Shown: positions 18,133-26,464 of the stretch, piece after piece
Position numbering within the stretch: the first letter of the stretch is position 1
Layout: each line of letters starts with the position of its first letter
Assembly: GCF_900155425.1 (NCBI RefSeq)
Contig: NZ_LT700189.1
Coordinates: 1,419,787 to 1,483,786 of the forward strand
Reading direction: 5' to 3'
DNA length: 64,000 nucleotides
Source of the DNA: Parabacteroides massiliensis
GTDB taxonomy: Bacteria > Bacteroidota > Bacteroidia > Bacteroidales > Tannerellaceae
Notes under the pieces: generated by a model
What the model was told of the DNA's origin: nothing
The model's database searches: none
The model's input: the letters and a program-made list of their open reading frames with translations, nothing else
Translations under genes and position numbers: made by a program

Positions 18133-21100
18133 ATGTATATGAAAAGAGATTTATTACGTAAAAAGACAATACGGCAAGTGCTTGCCGTATTGGTTAGCAT
18201 CATGATGCTAACGCCGGTACAAAAAGGATGGGCACAAAACCCACAATTCGGTAATGATCCTGGGACGCGAAGTTCGGCTACAACACCAAACGACCTGCAA
18301 AGCACGGCTGCCTTACGGTCGTCTTCTGTACAGGCAGCAAACATCCCCAATGTCATGCTGACGAAAGGAAGTACAACCCTGCTGACAAAAACAGGCGATA
18401 CGGGAATAAGCATATCCCCCGACAGCCTTGTGAAAATCCATAATCCGACAGAAGGCACGACATCCGATCCTGTCGGATGGAACACAGCTTTCAACCAGAT
18501 ACAACCGGGAGAAGAAATCCACTTGTACCAGAATGTCACACTGACAAACACCGTGCATGTACTACCTGCCGAAGACTGCACGATAGACGGTAACGGATAC
18601 GAACTTCATTACACTCAAAACGGAACAGAGAAAACACTCGTGCTCGATGCCGATATCACGTTCAAGAATATCAAACTATTCGACGGGCTGATTGCCTGGG
18701 GCCACAAAGTGGTATTCGAAAGCGACATAACCCTATCCGGCAACTACAGTGTCTGGGGCGGAGAGTATCGTAACGAAGGACACACAATCAACGGACGGGA
18801 AGACTATGTTATTGAAAACACACACATAACCATCAAAAGCGGAGCGTTTTTTAATATATACGGAGGAAGTTCCGACGGAGAGATCACCGGCTCAACGTAT
18901 GTAAAGATAGAAGGCGGGACATTCAACGATATCTATGGCGGCAACAGTCATGCGGATGCCAAAGCCATACCCGGAAATACGGAAGTCGCCATCAGTGGCG
19001 GAACATTTAACGGGAATGTTTTCGGAGCCTGTTTACGCGGTTCGGTACAAGGAACTGCCAACCTGTCGATTTCGGATAATGCCATATTCAACGGGCATGT
19101 ATTCGGTGGCAGTTCGGCAGAAGAGGCTACCGTTAAGGACATAAATGTTAATATATCCGGTGGAACATTCTATCTTGGTTCCAACAATTGGGTTTACGGA
19201 GGCAGTAACCTCGCTCCGGTAACCGGAACCATCACGATGCTTATTTCGAGAGGTACTTTCAATGGTTTCCTGGCATGCGGTGGCAACGATGTCAAAGCAA
19301 CCACCCAAAACACATCACTAACCATCACCGGCGGGATATTCTATAAATGGGTATATGGCGGAGGCGGTAACGGCCCGGTAACAGAAACAGCCAAAACGAA
19401 TATATCCGGCGGAACATACGCCGGAAGCATATGCGGTGGAGGATTAAATGCTTCCGCTACGTGCGGAAATACGGACATGACCTTATCCAACGTCTCATTA
19501 GGTAATAACACTTGGGTGTACGGTGGTGGCGAAGAAGGAGGTGTCATCGGTTTAGCCAAAGTAACCGTCAAAAGCGGAACCATCAATAAAACCGTATATG
19601 GAGGAGCCGGAGGATGGAATACGGGTGCTGCTTGCGGGAACACGGAAGTAGTCGTCGAAGGCGGGACAATCGGCTGGGTATACGGTGGCGGTAATGCAGG
19701 CTATGTTACAGAGACAGCCAAAGTAAACATATCAGGCGGTACCGTGGTAAATAATGTCTACGGAGGCGGCTGGAGCGGAAATGTCACCGGAACAGCAACA
19801 ACGAGCGTCTCCGGCGAAAACACGGCTGTTAATGGTTTTATCTTCGGAAGTACGGAAGGGAACGGCACGGTAGGCAACACGAATGTGACGGTTAACACAT
19901 CCGTGAACAATCCCATCGAGGAAGTACATGGAGCAGGTATAAACTATAATAATACAGTGCACGGGGAAGTAACGGGAGATGTCAATGTCACTATCCTGAA
20001 CGGCAAAATCACTCAAAACCTGTTTGGCAGCTCATCGGCTGTCGGGGGGAAAATCGACATAAACGTGAAAGGAGGGGAGATTAGAAGAATAGGCGGAATC
20101 CAGAGCGGCTTAAGCGCAGACTCCCCTACCCCCACCTACGACAGGACAGTATGGATTACCGTAGAGGGAAGTAATGCTTCCATTGATGAGATAGACAGCA
20201 GTGGCGAACACAAAACGCATCTAACCTACAAAAACTGCGGGACAGCCGATACCCCCTACCCGATTTCCGAATTGTGGTCCATCGATAAAGTCACCTTGGA
20301 TAATTCCTTTATCAAAGAAAAGGATTCTAAAACAGCTTTCCGTATCGACATAGGAAATAAAGAAACAATGGAAATAGAAGGAAACGGACTCACCGGAGAC
20401 TTCCATATAATCAATCTGAGCGGGATAATAGCCGACAATCAGACTATTATCCGTGCTCCAGAGCTGTCGGGAACATACAGTTTCATACACAAGACAGACA
20501 ATAAGACGCTCTACAAAGCCGGTCCGACCTATCGCTATCCTGGCAACAACACGCTCCATAGGGTAAACATCCAAACACCGGAGGCCATCATCGGAACCCT
20601 GACCGTCAAATGGGATGAAACAGTATTGGAAAACGGAGACCAGATACCTGACGGGGCAGAATTGACGGTCACGACTACCACCACGGGAAACACATTGACA
20701 GTCAAGAACAATGGGACTCCGGTCGAGAATGGAGTACTCACTGTCACAGCTGATGTGAACCTCACAGTCTCAATTGACGGAGGTCTTGACCTCGCAAGCC
20801 AGACTACCGACATAACCATCAGCAAAACAGGCGACCAATGGCAATACCTCGCATCAGACTTGAAAAGCACAGGCCTGACAGATTTCAATGGAATTGTAAC
20901 TGGGACATTGCCCAACAACAAAACCATCCTGATCGATGGAGCTGCCAAAGGCGAACTGACCTTCGATAACGTCAAAGTAGATGCTGGCAGTACCGGTACG
21001 GCAATCACGATAGCCTTAGGAACTGATATCGGGATCAAAGGTTCGTTGGAAGCGAAAACATCCGACAGCACAGCTCCTGCCATTGCCAACAACGGTAGTA

Positions 21101-22053
21101 TCACGACAACTACCGATACAAACATTACGGCAATAAATTCCAGCGATAACACCAAAGGTATTAGTGTCTCCGACGGAGCGACACTGCTCCTCACAGATGG
21201 TTCGACCCTCACAACGTCAGGGATCAACAATGCCACCGGCGGCACAGTCGTTGCCCGGAAAGGTTCGAATGTCAGCAACAGTACAAGCGGAGGAAGCGAC
21301 CTGCTAAGCGTTACGATCACGTCCCCGGACAACGGCAATACCCTCACCGTAAAAGCAGGCAACATCACCATTGCATCCGGCGACAAAGTAACAGAGAATA
21401 CCTCATTGACGCTTACCGCCACACCTGCTGCCAATTATTCGTTGGAGAAGATAACCGTAACATCCGAAAACGGCAGCGCTACAGATATCGCTAACAACGC
21501 CGGTTATACAATAGAAACAGCGGCAATCAGCATCGCGGCCTCCTTCAAGTATAACCCGCCGTATATTCCGCCGGTAACCTCCTACTACACCGTCACTCTC
21601 CCATCTGTGGAAGGTGCGACGTTCAGCAAGAAAGTTGGTGATCATACGGTCGAGGAAGGCTACAGTTTTACCTTCACCATCACCCTGGATGAAGGCTACA
21701 GCGAATCAGTTCCCATCGTTACCACCGACCGTGGCGAGACGATCACCCCGGACGTATCCGGAAGATACGAGATCGGCAACGTGACGGAAGACATCGTCGT
21801 CTCCATCTCCGGCATTGTAAAGAATCTTCCGACAGGCATCGAAGCTGTCGAAACGGACATGAAGATATGGGCTGCCAACGGCACGCTCTTCATTCGCACC
21901 TCTTCCCCACAACAAGTGCAGGTGGTAAACCTCACCGGCAGTACAGTCCTCTACCGTAAAATTCCGGCAGGCGACACACGGCTCGAAGGTCTGCCGGCAG
22001 GCGTCTACATCATCCGCCTCTCCGAGAAAACAGTGCAGAAAATAGTCCTATAA
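18133..22053 (+). CDS. Large repeat-rich surface protein with T9SS-like C-terminal domain
   Basis: The 1306-residue protein has a signal peptide (VLAVLVSIMMLTPVQKGWAQ). Roughly fourteen Gly-rich repeats follow between about residues 236 and 656, built on [IV]SGGTF-x-x-x-[VI][YF]GG-x-x. They resemble beta-helix adhesin repeats. Next are Ser/Thr-rich beta segments, an InlB B-repeat-like segment near 1060-1140 (ENTSLTLTATPAANYSLEKI), and a second such region. The last 75 or so residues (KIWAANGTLFIRTSS ... GLPAGVYIIRLSEKTVQKIVL) match the pattern of type IX secretion C-terminal sorting domains. A surface adhesin or matrix protein is the likeliest role. Two DNA palindromes lie in the signal-peptide codons. 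Confidence 0.82.
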   Translation: MYMKRDLLRKKTIRQVLAVLVSIMMLTPVQKGWAQNPQFGNDPGTRSSATTPNDLQSTAALRSSSVQAANIPNVMLTKGSTTLLTKTGDTGISISPDSLVKIHNPTEGTTSDPVGWNTAFNQIQPGEEIHLYQNVTLTNTVHVLPAEDCTIDGNGYELHYTQNGTEKTLVLDADITFKNIKLFDGLIAWGHKVVFESDITLSGNYSVWGGEYRNEGHTINGREDYVIENTHITIKSGAFFNIYGGSSDGEITGSTYVKIEGGTFNDIYGGNSHADAKAIPGNTEVAISGGTFNGNVFGACLRGSVQGTANLSISDNAIFNGHVFGGSSAEEATVKDINVNISGGTFYLGSNNWVYGGSNLAPVTGTITMLISRGTFNGFLACGGNDVKATTQNTSLTITGGIFYKWVYGGGGNGPVTETAKTNISGGTYAGSICGGGLNASATCGNTDMTLSNVSLGNNTWVYGGGEEGGVIGLAKVTVKSGTINKTVYGGAGGWNTGAACGNTEVVVEGGTIGWVYGGGNAGYVTETAKVNISGGTVVNNVYGGGWSGNVTGTATTSVSGENTAVNGFIFGSTEGNGTVGNTNVTVNTSVNNPIEEVHGAGINYNNTVHGEVTGDVNVTILNGKITQNLFGSSSAVGGKIDINVKGGEIRRIGGIQSGLSADSPTPTYDRTVWITVEGSNASIDEIDSSGEHKTHLTYKNCGTADTPYPISELWSIDKVTLDNSFIKEKDSKTAFRIDIGNKETMEIEGNGLTGDFHIINLSGIIADNQTIIRAPELSGTYSFIHKTDNKTLYKAGPTYRYPGNNTLHRVNIQTPEAIIGTLTVKWDETVLENGDQIPDGAELTVTTTTTGNTLTVKNNGTPVENGVLTVTADVNLTVSIDGGLDLASQTTDITISKTGDQWQYLASDLKSTGLTDFNGIVTGTLPNNKTILIDGAAKGELTFDNVKVDAGSTGTAITIALGTDIGIKGSLEAKTSDSTAPAIANNGSITTTTDTNITAINSSDNTKGISVSDGATLLLTDGSTLTTSGINNATGGTVVARKGSNVSNSTSGGSDLLSVTITSPDNGNTLTVKAGNITIASGDKVTENTSLTLTATPAANYSLEKITVTSENGSATDIANNAGYTIETAAISIAASFKYNPPYIPPVTSYYTVTLPSVEGATFSKKVGDHTVEEGYSFTFTITLDEGYSESVPIVTTDRGETITPDVSGRYEIGNVTEDIVVSISGIVKNLPTGIEAVETDMKIWAANGTLFIRTSSPQQVQVVNLTGSTVLYRKIPAGDTRLEGLPAGVYIIRLSEKTVQKIVL
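18169..18212 (+). repeat. Two adjacent palindromes inside the signal-peptide codons
   Basis: The first has 10-base arms (ATACGGCAAG / CTTGCCGTAT) around TG at 18169-18190. The second is the perfect 20-base palindrome GTTAGCATCATGATGCTAAC at 18193-18212. They are 2 bases apart and start 36 bases into the gene. In mRNA they would form two strong stacked hairpins just after the ribosome start site. Confidence 0.85.
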
Positions 22054-22103
22054 TCTTTTTATTATATGCGAAACGGGACGACCGCGGACCGTCCTTACAA
22101 GAA

Positions 22104-22145
22104 ATCCCCCTCTCTACTATCACGTTGGAGAGGGGGATATTTTAT
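22104..22145 (+). terminator. Rho-independent terminator after the surface protein gene
   Basis: An 11-bp perfect stem (ATCCCCCTCTC pairing with GAGAGGGGGAT) closes a 13-base loop and is followed by ATTTTATT. It lies 50 bases after the stop codon. Confidence 0.85.
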
Positions 22146-22187
22146 TATAGCCGTTTACACGGACTACTCAAATTATAAAATATTTTT

Positions 22188-22195
22188 TACATTTG
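22188..22195 (+). promoter_or_regulatory. -7 promoter motif of the DUF3843 gene
   Basis: TACATTTG fits TAnnTTTG, 45 bases before the ATG at 22241. Confidence 0.5.
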
Positions 22196-22240
22196 TAGTC
22201 TTAAAACGGTTGCTTAATTGAGCACAAATAATCTTATAGT

Positions 22241-23488
22241 ATGAAGAACATTAAAATCTATCCTAAAGAATGGTTGCTGCTACACCCCTATAAACAGTCA
22301 GATTCAACAGATCTCTATTATACAAATATCGCAAACCGTATTTACGATATGCTGGAAGAGACACACCTTGCCTATTCTTTTGAGAAGGATGAGGTCAAGC
22401 AGATCAGTATGCGCATGGCTGCTTATTTTGAGGATGTGATTTCCGGCCTGAATATCTGGCGCTCGTTCATCACGGAACACAAAGCCTTGTATGGTAAATT
22501 CCTGCCGTTTTACACACCGGACGACCATTATTATGATGACGAGGTCAACTACGAAGACATCCGGTTTTTACTCTGGCATTACACACAACAGTACCACGGC
22601 TTTCGCAAAGGGACATTCGTCAGTCCCGACAATGCGGCGAACGGCGACACAGCCAGCTTGATCTACCGGATGTTCTGCGACGAATGGACAACTGCACCGG
22701 AAAACGAACGCATGCAACAGCTCTTCGCCCCGGAAACCCGCTATGAGGATGTCAAAAAATACAATGAATTGCTCCACTGGTTCCATTACCAATGCTACCT
22801 GTTTACCGACTCACAACAAGAACTGACGGAAACAGTCAAGGAATATTGGAAACAGGCAGAAAATAAGGATGAACAGTTTATCATGGTCATCCACGACTCA
22901 CTGGCACATATTTCCAAAAGTGCATTCCTGGCCTACACCTCCCCCAAATGGCTCTCGTTGATCCTTCCGGCAGACCATCCGGATCACAGCCTGTTCGTTG
23001 AAGAAGGTGAAAAGTCACAGGCATTCAAAGAACCGATATCCGAAGAGAGCGAGAAAAAGCTGGCCGAGCATTTCGAAAAATTCACGGCTGCAGCAGAAGG
23101 CAAAGCACTCCTTTATTTCCAAAACAAACAGGAATTCCTGGATTTCCTGACGAAGATCGGTATCGAGACGGAAGGAGTGACAGGCGACACCGTCCCCCGG
23201 AAATTTGCCGTTTATGCCACTCCAACAGAAGGTTTGCAAGTCCTGACTACCGGTGTCGAGTATATCAAAGATGAAAATAATCCTTTCTACGACCAGGCAA
23301 AAGCCAAAGACCAAGCTTTGTCTTTCTTCATGATCCGGCAATGCAGCCCATATCTGCTGAGAATATTGGAAGAAAAAGGCATGTTAGCCGATGCACAGGC
23401 GAAAAGCCTGGTCGGCGAGGAACGCAGCAAAGCGATCGTTCACGAGAACTGGGAGTTTTTGATGCGGTATTTCCTCCGAGAATATTGA
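22241..23488 (+). CDS. DUF3843-family protein of unknown function
   Basis: The 415-residue soluble protein begins MKNIKIYPKEWLLLHPYKQS, which I recall as the start of the DUF3843 family, found in Bacteroidetes. No catalytic motif, TM helix or signal peptide is visible. It is rich in aromatic and acidic residues. It stands alone with its own promoter. Its TGA stop codon forms the first three bases of the palindromic element that follows. Function is unknown. Confidence 0.72.
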   Translation: MKNIKIYPKEWLLLHPYKQSDSTDLYYTNIANRIYDMLEETHLAYSFEKDEVKQISMRMAAYFEDVISGLNIWRSFITEHKALYGKFLPFYTPDDHYYDDEVNYEDIRFLLWHYTQQYHGFRKGTFVSPDNAANGDTASLIYRMFCDEWTTAPENERMQQLFAPETRYEDVKKYNELLHWFHYQCYLFTDSQQELTETVKEYWKQAENKDEQFIMVIHDSLAHISKSAFLAYTSPKWLSLILPADHPDHSLFVEEGEKSQAFKEPISEESEKKLAEHFEKFTAAAEGKALLYFQNKQEFLDFLTKIGIETEGVTGDTVPRKFAVYATPTEGLQVLTTGVEYIKDENNPFYDQAKAKDQALSFFMIRQCSPYLLRILEEKGMLADAQAKSLVGEERSKAIVHENWEFLMRYFLREY

Positions 23489-23928
23489 TATTGTTACTTT
23501 TGGCTTGATCCAAAAGTAACCAAAAAATCAAGGCTTAACCGTCCGGTCTACTCCGGGCAAAGGCTGCGCTGTCGCCGGCGAAACTCGCTTCGCTCAAACA
23601 GCGCAGGCTCCGGACGCTCCGCCTTTACCCTCCGCTTGACGACCGTCCGCTTAGGCCTTTCCTAAAAAGCTACGCTTTCTCTTGGGATTGCCGATACCGC
23701 CTGCCATATAAGTGTCGGTATCGGCAATTCACAAAGAGTCGTCAGGCTCTATATCCGGCCTAAGCTGGCGAGCGTTAAGCGCAGAGACCGCAGTGAGCGC
23801 CCGGAGTGTCTGTTGTTTGAGCGAAGCGAGTTTCAGACACGACAGCGAACGAAGGGAATGAAGTAGCGAGTCAGCTTAAGCCTTGAACTTTTGGTTACTT
23901 TTCTTTCAAGAGAAAAGTAACAATATCA
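23486..23928. repeat. 443-bp palindromic intergenic element with 53-bp inverted arms
   Basis: The outer arms (23486-23538 and 23876-23928) are near-perfect inverted copies, each starting TGATATTGTTACTTTT. Each contains its own small hairpin around AAAAGTAAC. Further in, a perfect 21-bp pair built on GAAACTCGCTTCGCTCAAAC and a Ctccgg/cGCTCc pair continue the fold. At the centre TGCCGATACCG pairs with CGGTATCGGCA. No ORF is present. The first and last three bases are the stop codons of the two convergent flanking genes. The build suggests a MITE-like or retained repeat element that may act as a two-way terminator. Confidence 0.88.
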
Positions 23929-24966
23929 GTATTGATCCGCCGGATACCGAATCCCCAACTGCCTGCGTACCTCATCGATGATTTCCAACGTGATCAGGGA
24001 GTGCTCGTGGCTGTTGATCACGGATTGCCGCTTACCCGACAGAACCAGGTCGATAAACTCCGCCACTTCATAATAATATTCATCATTATCTGTCACCGCA
24101 CTTATATCCTGCGGTTCGGCAGAGGGGCCTTTACCGGAAGTGGCGACCAGGCGGGGAGTATATTTAACCTCTCTGATTATATTGATCCGGTCGAGCGTTA
24201 TGTTTCCCTCTTCCCCCTGTATCTCCGTGGGCAGGGATGAATTGGCTATCTTGGAATAGAGAACGGTCGCATTCATTCCCTCGTATTCGAAATTGACGGC
24301 TCCCTGTCCGTCTGCACCGGACGAAAGGACAATACCGGAAGCATCGATCTTTTTCGGACGTCCGAACAAAACGACCATCGGATAAACGGTATAAATCCCA
24401 ATATCCATCATTGCCCCGTTCGACAGCTCCGGCTTGAACGCATTCAACACGATCCCTTCCTTAAACTTATCGTAACGGGAAGAATACTGGCAATAGCAGG
24501 AGAAATAACGCCGTATCGTCCCCAAGCGTCCTAAGTTTTGCTGCACAGACCGGAAATTCGGGGTAAGAGTCGGTTTCATCGCCTCCATCAGCGTAACGTC
24601 ATATTCTGCCGAGGCAGCAATCATCTCCCTCACTTCCCGTGCGTTCGAAGCAAAAGGTTTCTCACAAAGCACATGCTTTCCCTGCTTCATGCACAAGATA
24701 CTCTGCTCTGCATGAAGGAAATTAGGCGATGCGATATACACGGCATCGATCAACGGGCTTTTTGCCATCTCTTCCAGAGAGGTAAAAGTATAAGGTATCT
24801 GATGTTTGGCGGCAAAGGCATCCGCCGTCTCCTGCTTGCGGGAATAAACAGCAACCAGTTCAAAACGGTCATCCTGTCGTGCCCCGGCAATCACCCAGTC
24901 GGTTATGAAATTGGTTCCGACCACTCCAAAACGTACTTTTCCGGTATGTTTTTCCATATATTCCAT
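23926..24966 (-). CDS. Gfo/Idh/MocA-family oxidoreductase
   Basis: The 346-residue NAD(P)-dependent dehydrogenase has an N-terminal Rossmann motif (FGVVGTNFITDW) and the family hallmark CEKPFASN (Glu-Lys-Pro). The C-terminal alpha/beta substrate domain includes GAMMDIGIYTVYP, carrying the conserved Asp-x-Gly and the His/Tyr region. There is no signal peptide, so it is cytosolic, unlike the second family member at 54176. The substrate cannot be set. It follows comB by 6 bp on the same strand and is probably cotranscribed with it. Its stop codon lies in the palindromic element. Confidence 0.88.
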   Translation of the reverse strand: MEYMEKHTGKVRFGVVGTNFITDWVIAGARQDDRFELVAVYSRKQETADAFAAKHQIPYTFTSLEEMAKSPLIDAVYIASPNFLHAEQSILCMKQGKHVLCEKPFASNAREVREMIAASAEYDVTLMEAMKPTLTPNFRSVQQNLGRLGTIRRYFSCYCQYSSRYDKFKEGIVLNAFKPELSNGAMMDIGIYTVYPMVVLFGRPKKIDASGIVLSSGADGQGAVNFEYEGMNATVLYSKIANSSLPTEIQGEEGNITLDRINIIREVKYTPRLVATSGKGPSAEPQDISAVTDNDEYYYEVAEFIDLVLSGKRQSVINSHEHSLITLEIIDEVRRQLGIRYPADQY

Positions 24967-24972
24967 TTCTTG

Positions 24973-25686
24973 TCAGCGTAATATTAATGTATCTCCCTCT
25001 ATCGAAAGTTCAGGGACCTTGTCCGTAATACTCAAAGTCAGGCAATAGGGAACGGCATCTTCAAGATGGTTTGCTTTCAAGCGTCCCATATGGTCCGTCG
25101 TGTCCAGATAGGCAAGCAAGTCCGCCTTGTTGCCCGTCCACATATCACGGGCAATCACGGCTGCATCACTGCCTGCCTCATACAAACCGGTATTCAGTAA
25201 CGCATCCGTCAAAGCTCCTCCAAAAAGCGTATCTTCTATATTCACCTTATCCTGCCAGCCGGAACAGAGCACGACCACATCCCGCTTATGACGGACACAG
25301 TAACCGGCCACCGCCTGCAGATTGATGAAAGCGCCCGTTATCACCCGGAAAGCGGACTTGGCAATCGTGATCGCACGCGTACCGTTGGTCGTGGTGAACA
25401 CAACATCTTTCCCGGAAACCTTTTCCGGCGTATAGTCGAATGGGGAATTCCCAAAATCGGCAAACTCACATCGCTTCACATTCCGTTCCGCTCCAACCAG
25501 CCAGCCTTTGGCCTTATATTCCTCGGCTTTTTCGACGGTAGCGACCGGGCGGATACTGCGAACCCCATTACTAAAAGCGGCAGCCATTGTCGTCGTTGCA
25601 CGGAACACATCCACGACCACCACGATTGCTTCCGGATTATGATAGACCGGATATAATGCCGGAGAAAAACAAACATCTATATTCAT
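24973..25686 (-). CDS. comB: ComB-family 2-phosphosulfolactate phosphatase
   Basis: The 237-residue protein carries the ComB hallmarks: VVVVDVFRATTTMAAAFSNG near residue 22, VGAERN at about 69, and FTTTNGTRAI at about 100. ComB hydrolyses 2-phosphosulfolactate to sulfolactate. That is known from coenzyme M synthesis in methanogens, but homologues are common in bacteria that do not make coenzyme M. No ComA-like synthase is nearby. The bacterial role is uncertain; sulfolactate formation or another phosphatase activity is possible. It has its own promoter at 25708-25715. Confidence 0.87.
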   Translation of the reverse strand: MNIDVCFSPALYPVYHNPEAIVVVVDVFRATTTMAAAFSNGVRSIRPVATVEKAEEYKAKGWLVGAERNVKRCEFADFGNSPFDYTPEKVSGKDVVFTTTNGTRAITIAKSAFRVITGAFINLQAVAGYCVRHKRDVVVLCSGWQDKVNIEDTLFGGALTDALLNTGLYEAGSDAAVIARDMWTGNKADLLAYLDTTDHMGRLKANHLEDAVPYCLTLSITDKVPELSIEGDTLILR

Positions 25687-25707
25687 ATCAAACGATTATT
25701 ATCACTA

Positions 25708-25715
25708 CAAAAATA
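25708..25715 (-). promoter_or_regulatory. -7 promoter motif of the comB-oxidoreductase pair
   Basis: The minus strand reads TATTTTTG in the longer string CCGTATTTTTGTA, which is shared with the EFR1 promoter. It is 22 bases before the comB start. Confidence 0.5.
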
Positions 25716-25791
25716 CGGGAGATTTTAAACATTTCCCACATCAGCTTGTTCTTTTAGTACATTTTTGAATAAACGTTTTAAACTAAGTCGT

Positions 25792-26385
25792 ATGAAAAGA
25801 ATTGTATCTATGATGGTGATCCTCACCCTTCTGTTGGGTGGCATGACACATGTGCAGGCTCAAACAAGTAAAGCCGCAGAAAAAGCTGAAAAAAAGCAGG
25901 AAAGAAAAGAGAAAAGAGAAGAAAGGTTAGCTAAGGACGCTATTATGGGCGAAGAAGCATTCAACAATGCCATGCAGGCTATCACAAACCAGTCGTTCGT
26001 ACTCGAAGCCAACTCCGTACAACCGTTGAGCGGACGTGTTTACTATGTAAACTCAAACACGAACTTCGTTTCGTTGAATGACGGACAGGCCATGGTCCAG
26101 ATCGCATCCAACTCACCTTATCCCGGCCCGAACGGATTAGGCGGTATCACCGTACAAGGTTCGGCATCCAATATACAGGTTAAACAGGAAAATAACGGGA
26201 ACGTATATCTGTCCATGAGCGTACAAGGCATCTTTATCTCTGCAACCGTAAACCTGGTATTATACAGTGGAAGCAACAATGCAATGGTTACTGTAGACCC
26301 GAACTTCTCCGGAAACGACCTGACGATGAACGGAACATTACTTCCTTATTCCGAATCTAACGTTTTCCAGGGAACCACTTACTAA
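25792..26385 (+). CDS. DUF4251-family exported protein
   Basis: From the ATG at 25792 the product is 197 residues. A signal peptide (MKRIVSMMVILTLLLGGMTHVQAQ) is followed by a charged Lys/Glu linker (KAAEKAEKKQERKEKREER) and a beta-rich domain of about 140 residues with the strand pattern of DUF4251 (QSFVLEANSVQP ... GRVYYVNSNTNFVSL). The upstream in-frame start at 25765 was rejected because the signal peptide begins at 25792. The function of the family is unknown. It is a single-gene unit ended by a strong terminator. Confidence 0.82.
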   Translation: MKRIVSMMVILTLLLGGMTHVQAQTSKAAEKAEKKQERKEKREERLAKDAIMGEEAFNNAMQAITNQSFVLEANSVQPLSGRVYYVNSNTNFVSLNDGQAMVQIASNSPYPGPNGLGGITVQGSASNIQVKQENNGNVYLSMSVQGIFISATVNLVLYSGSNNAMVTVDPNFSGNDLTMNGTLLPYSESNVFQGTTY

Positions 26386-26410
26386 TTCATATATATTAAA
26401 CAACAAGAAA

Positions 26411-26446
26411 GGGCGGCCCGATGATCGAGCCGCCCTCACTTTTTTA
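26411..26446 (+). terminator. Rho-independent terminator after the DUF4251 gene
   Basis: GGGCGGC pairs with GCCGCCC, with further CGAT/ATCG-type pairing inside, followed by TCACTTTTTTAT. It sits between two convergent genes. Confidence 0.85.
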
Positions 26447-26464
26447 TGACAGTTTGGGATTACT

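Noticed and set aside
18841-20100. CRISPR-like repeats at the repetitive DNA of the surface protein gene
   Set aside because: The repeats are coding, imperfect and not separated by uniform spacers.
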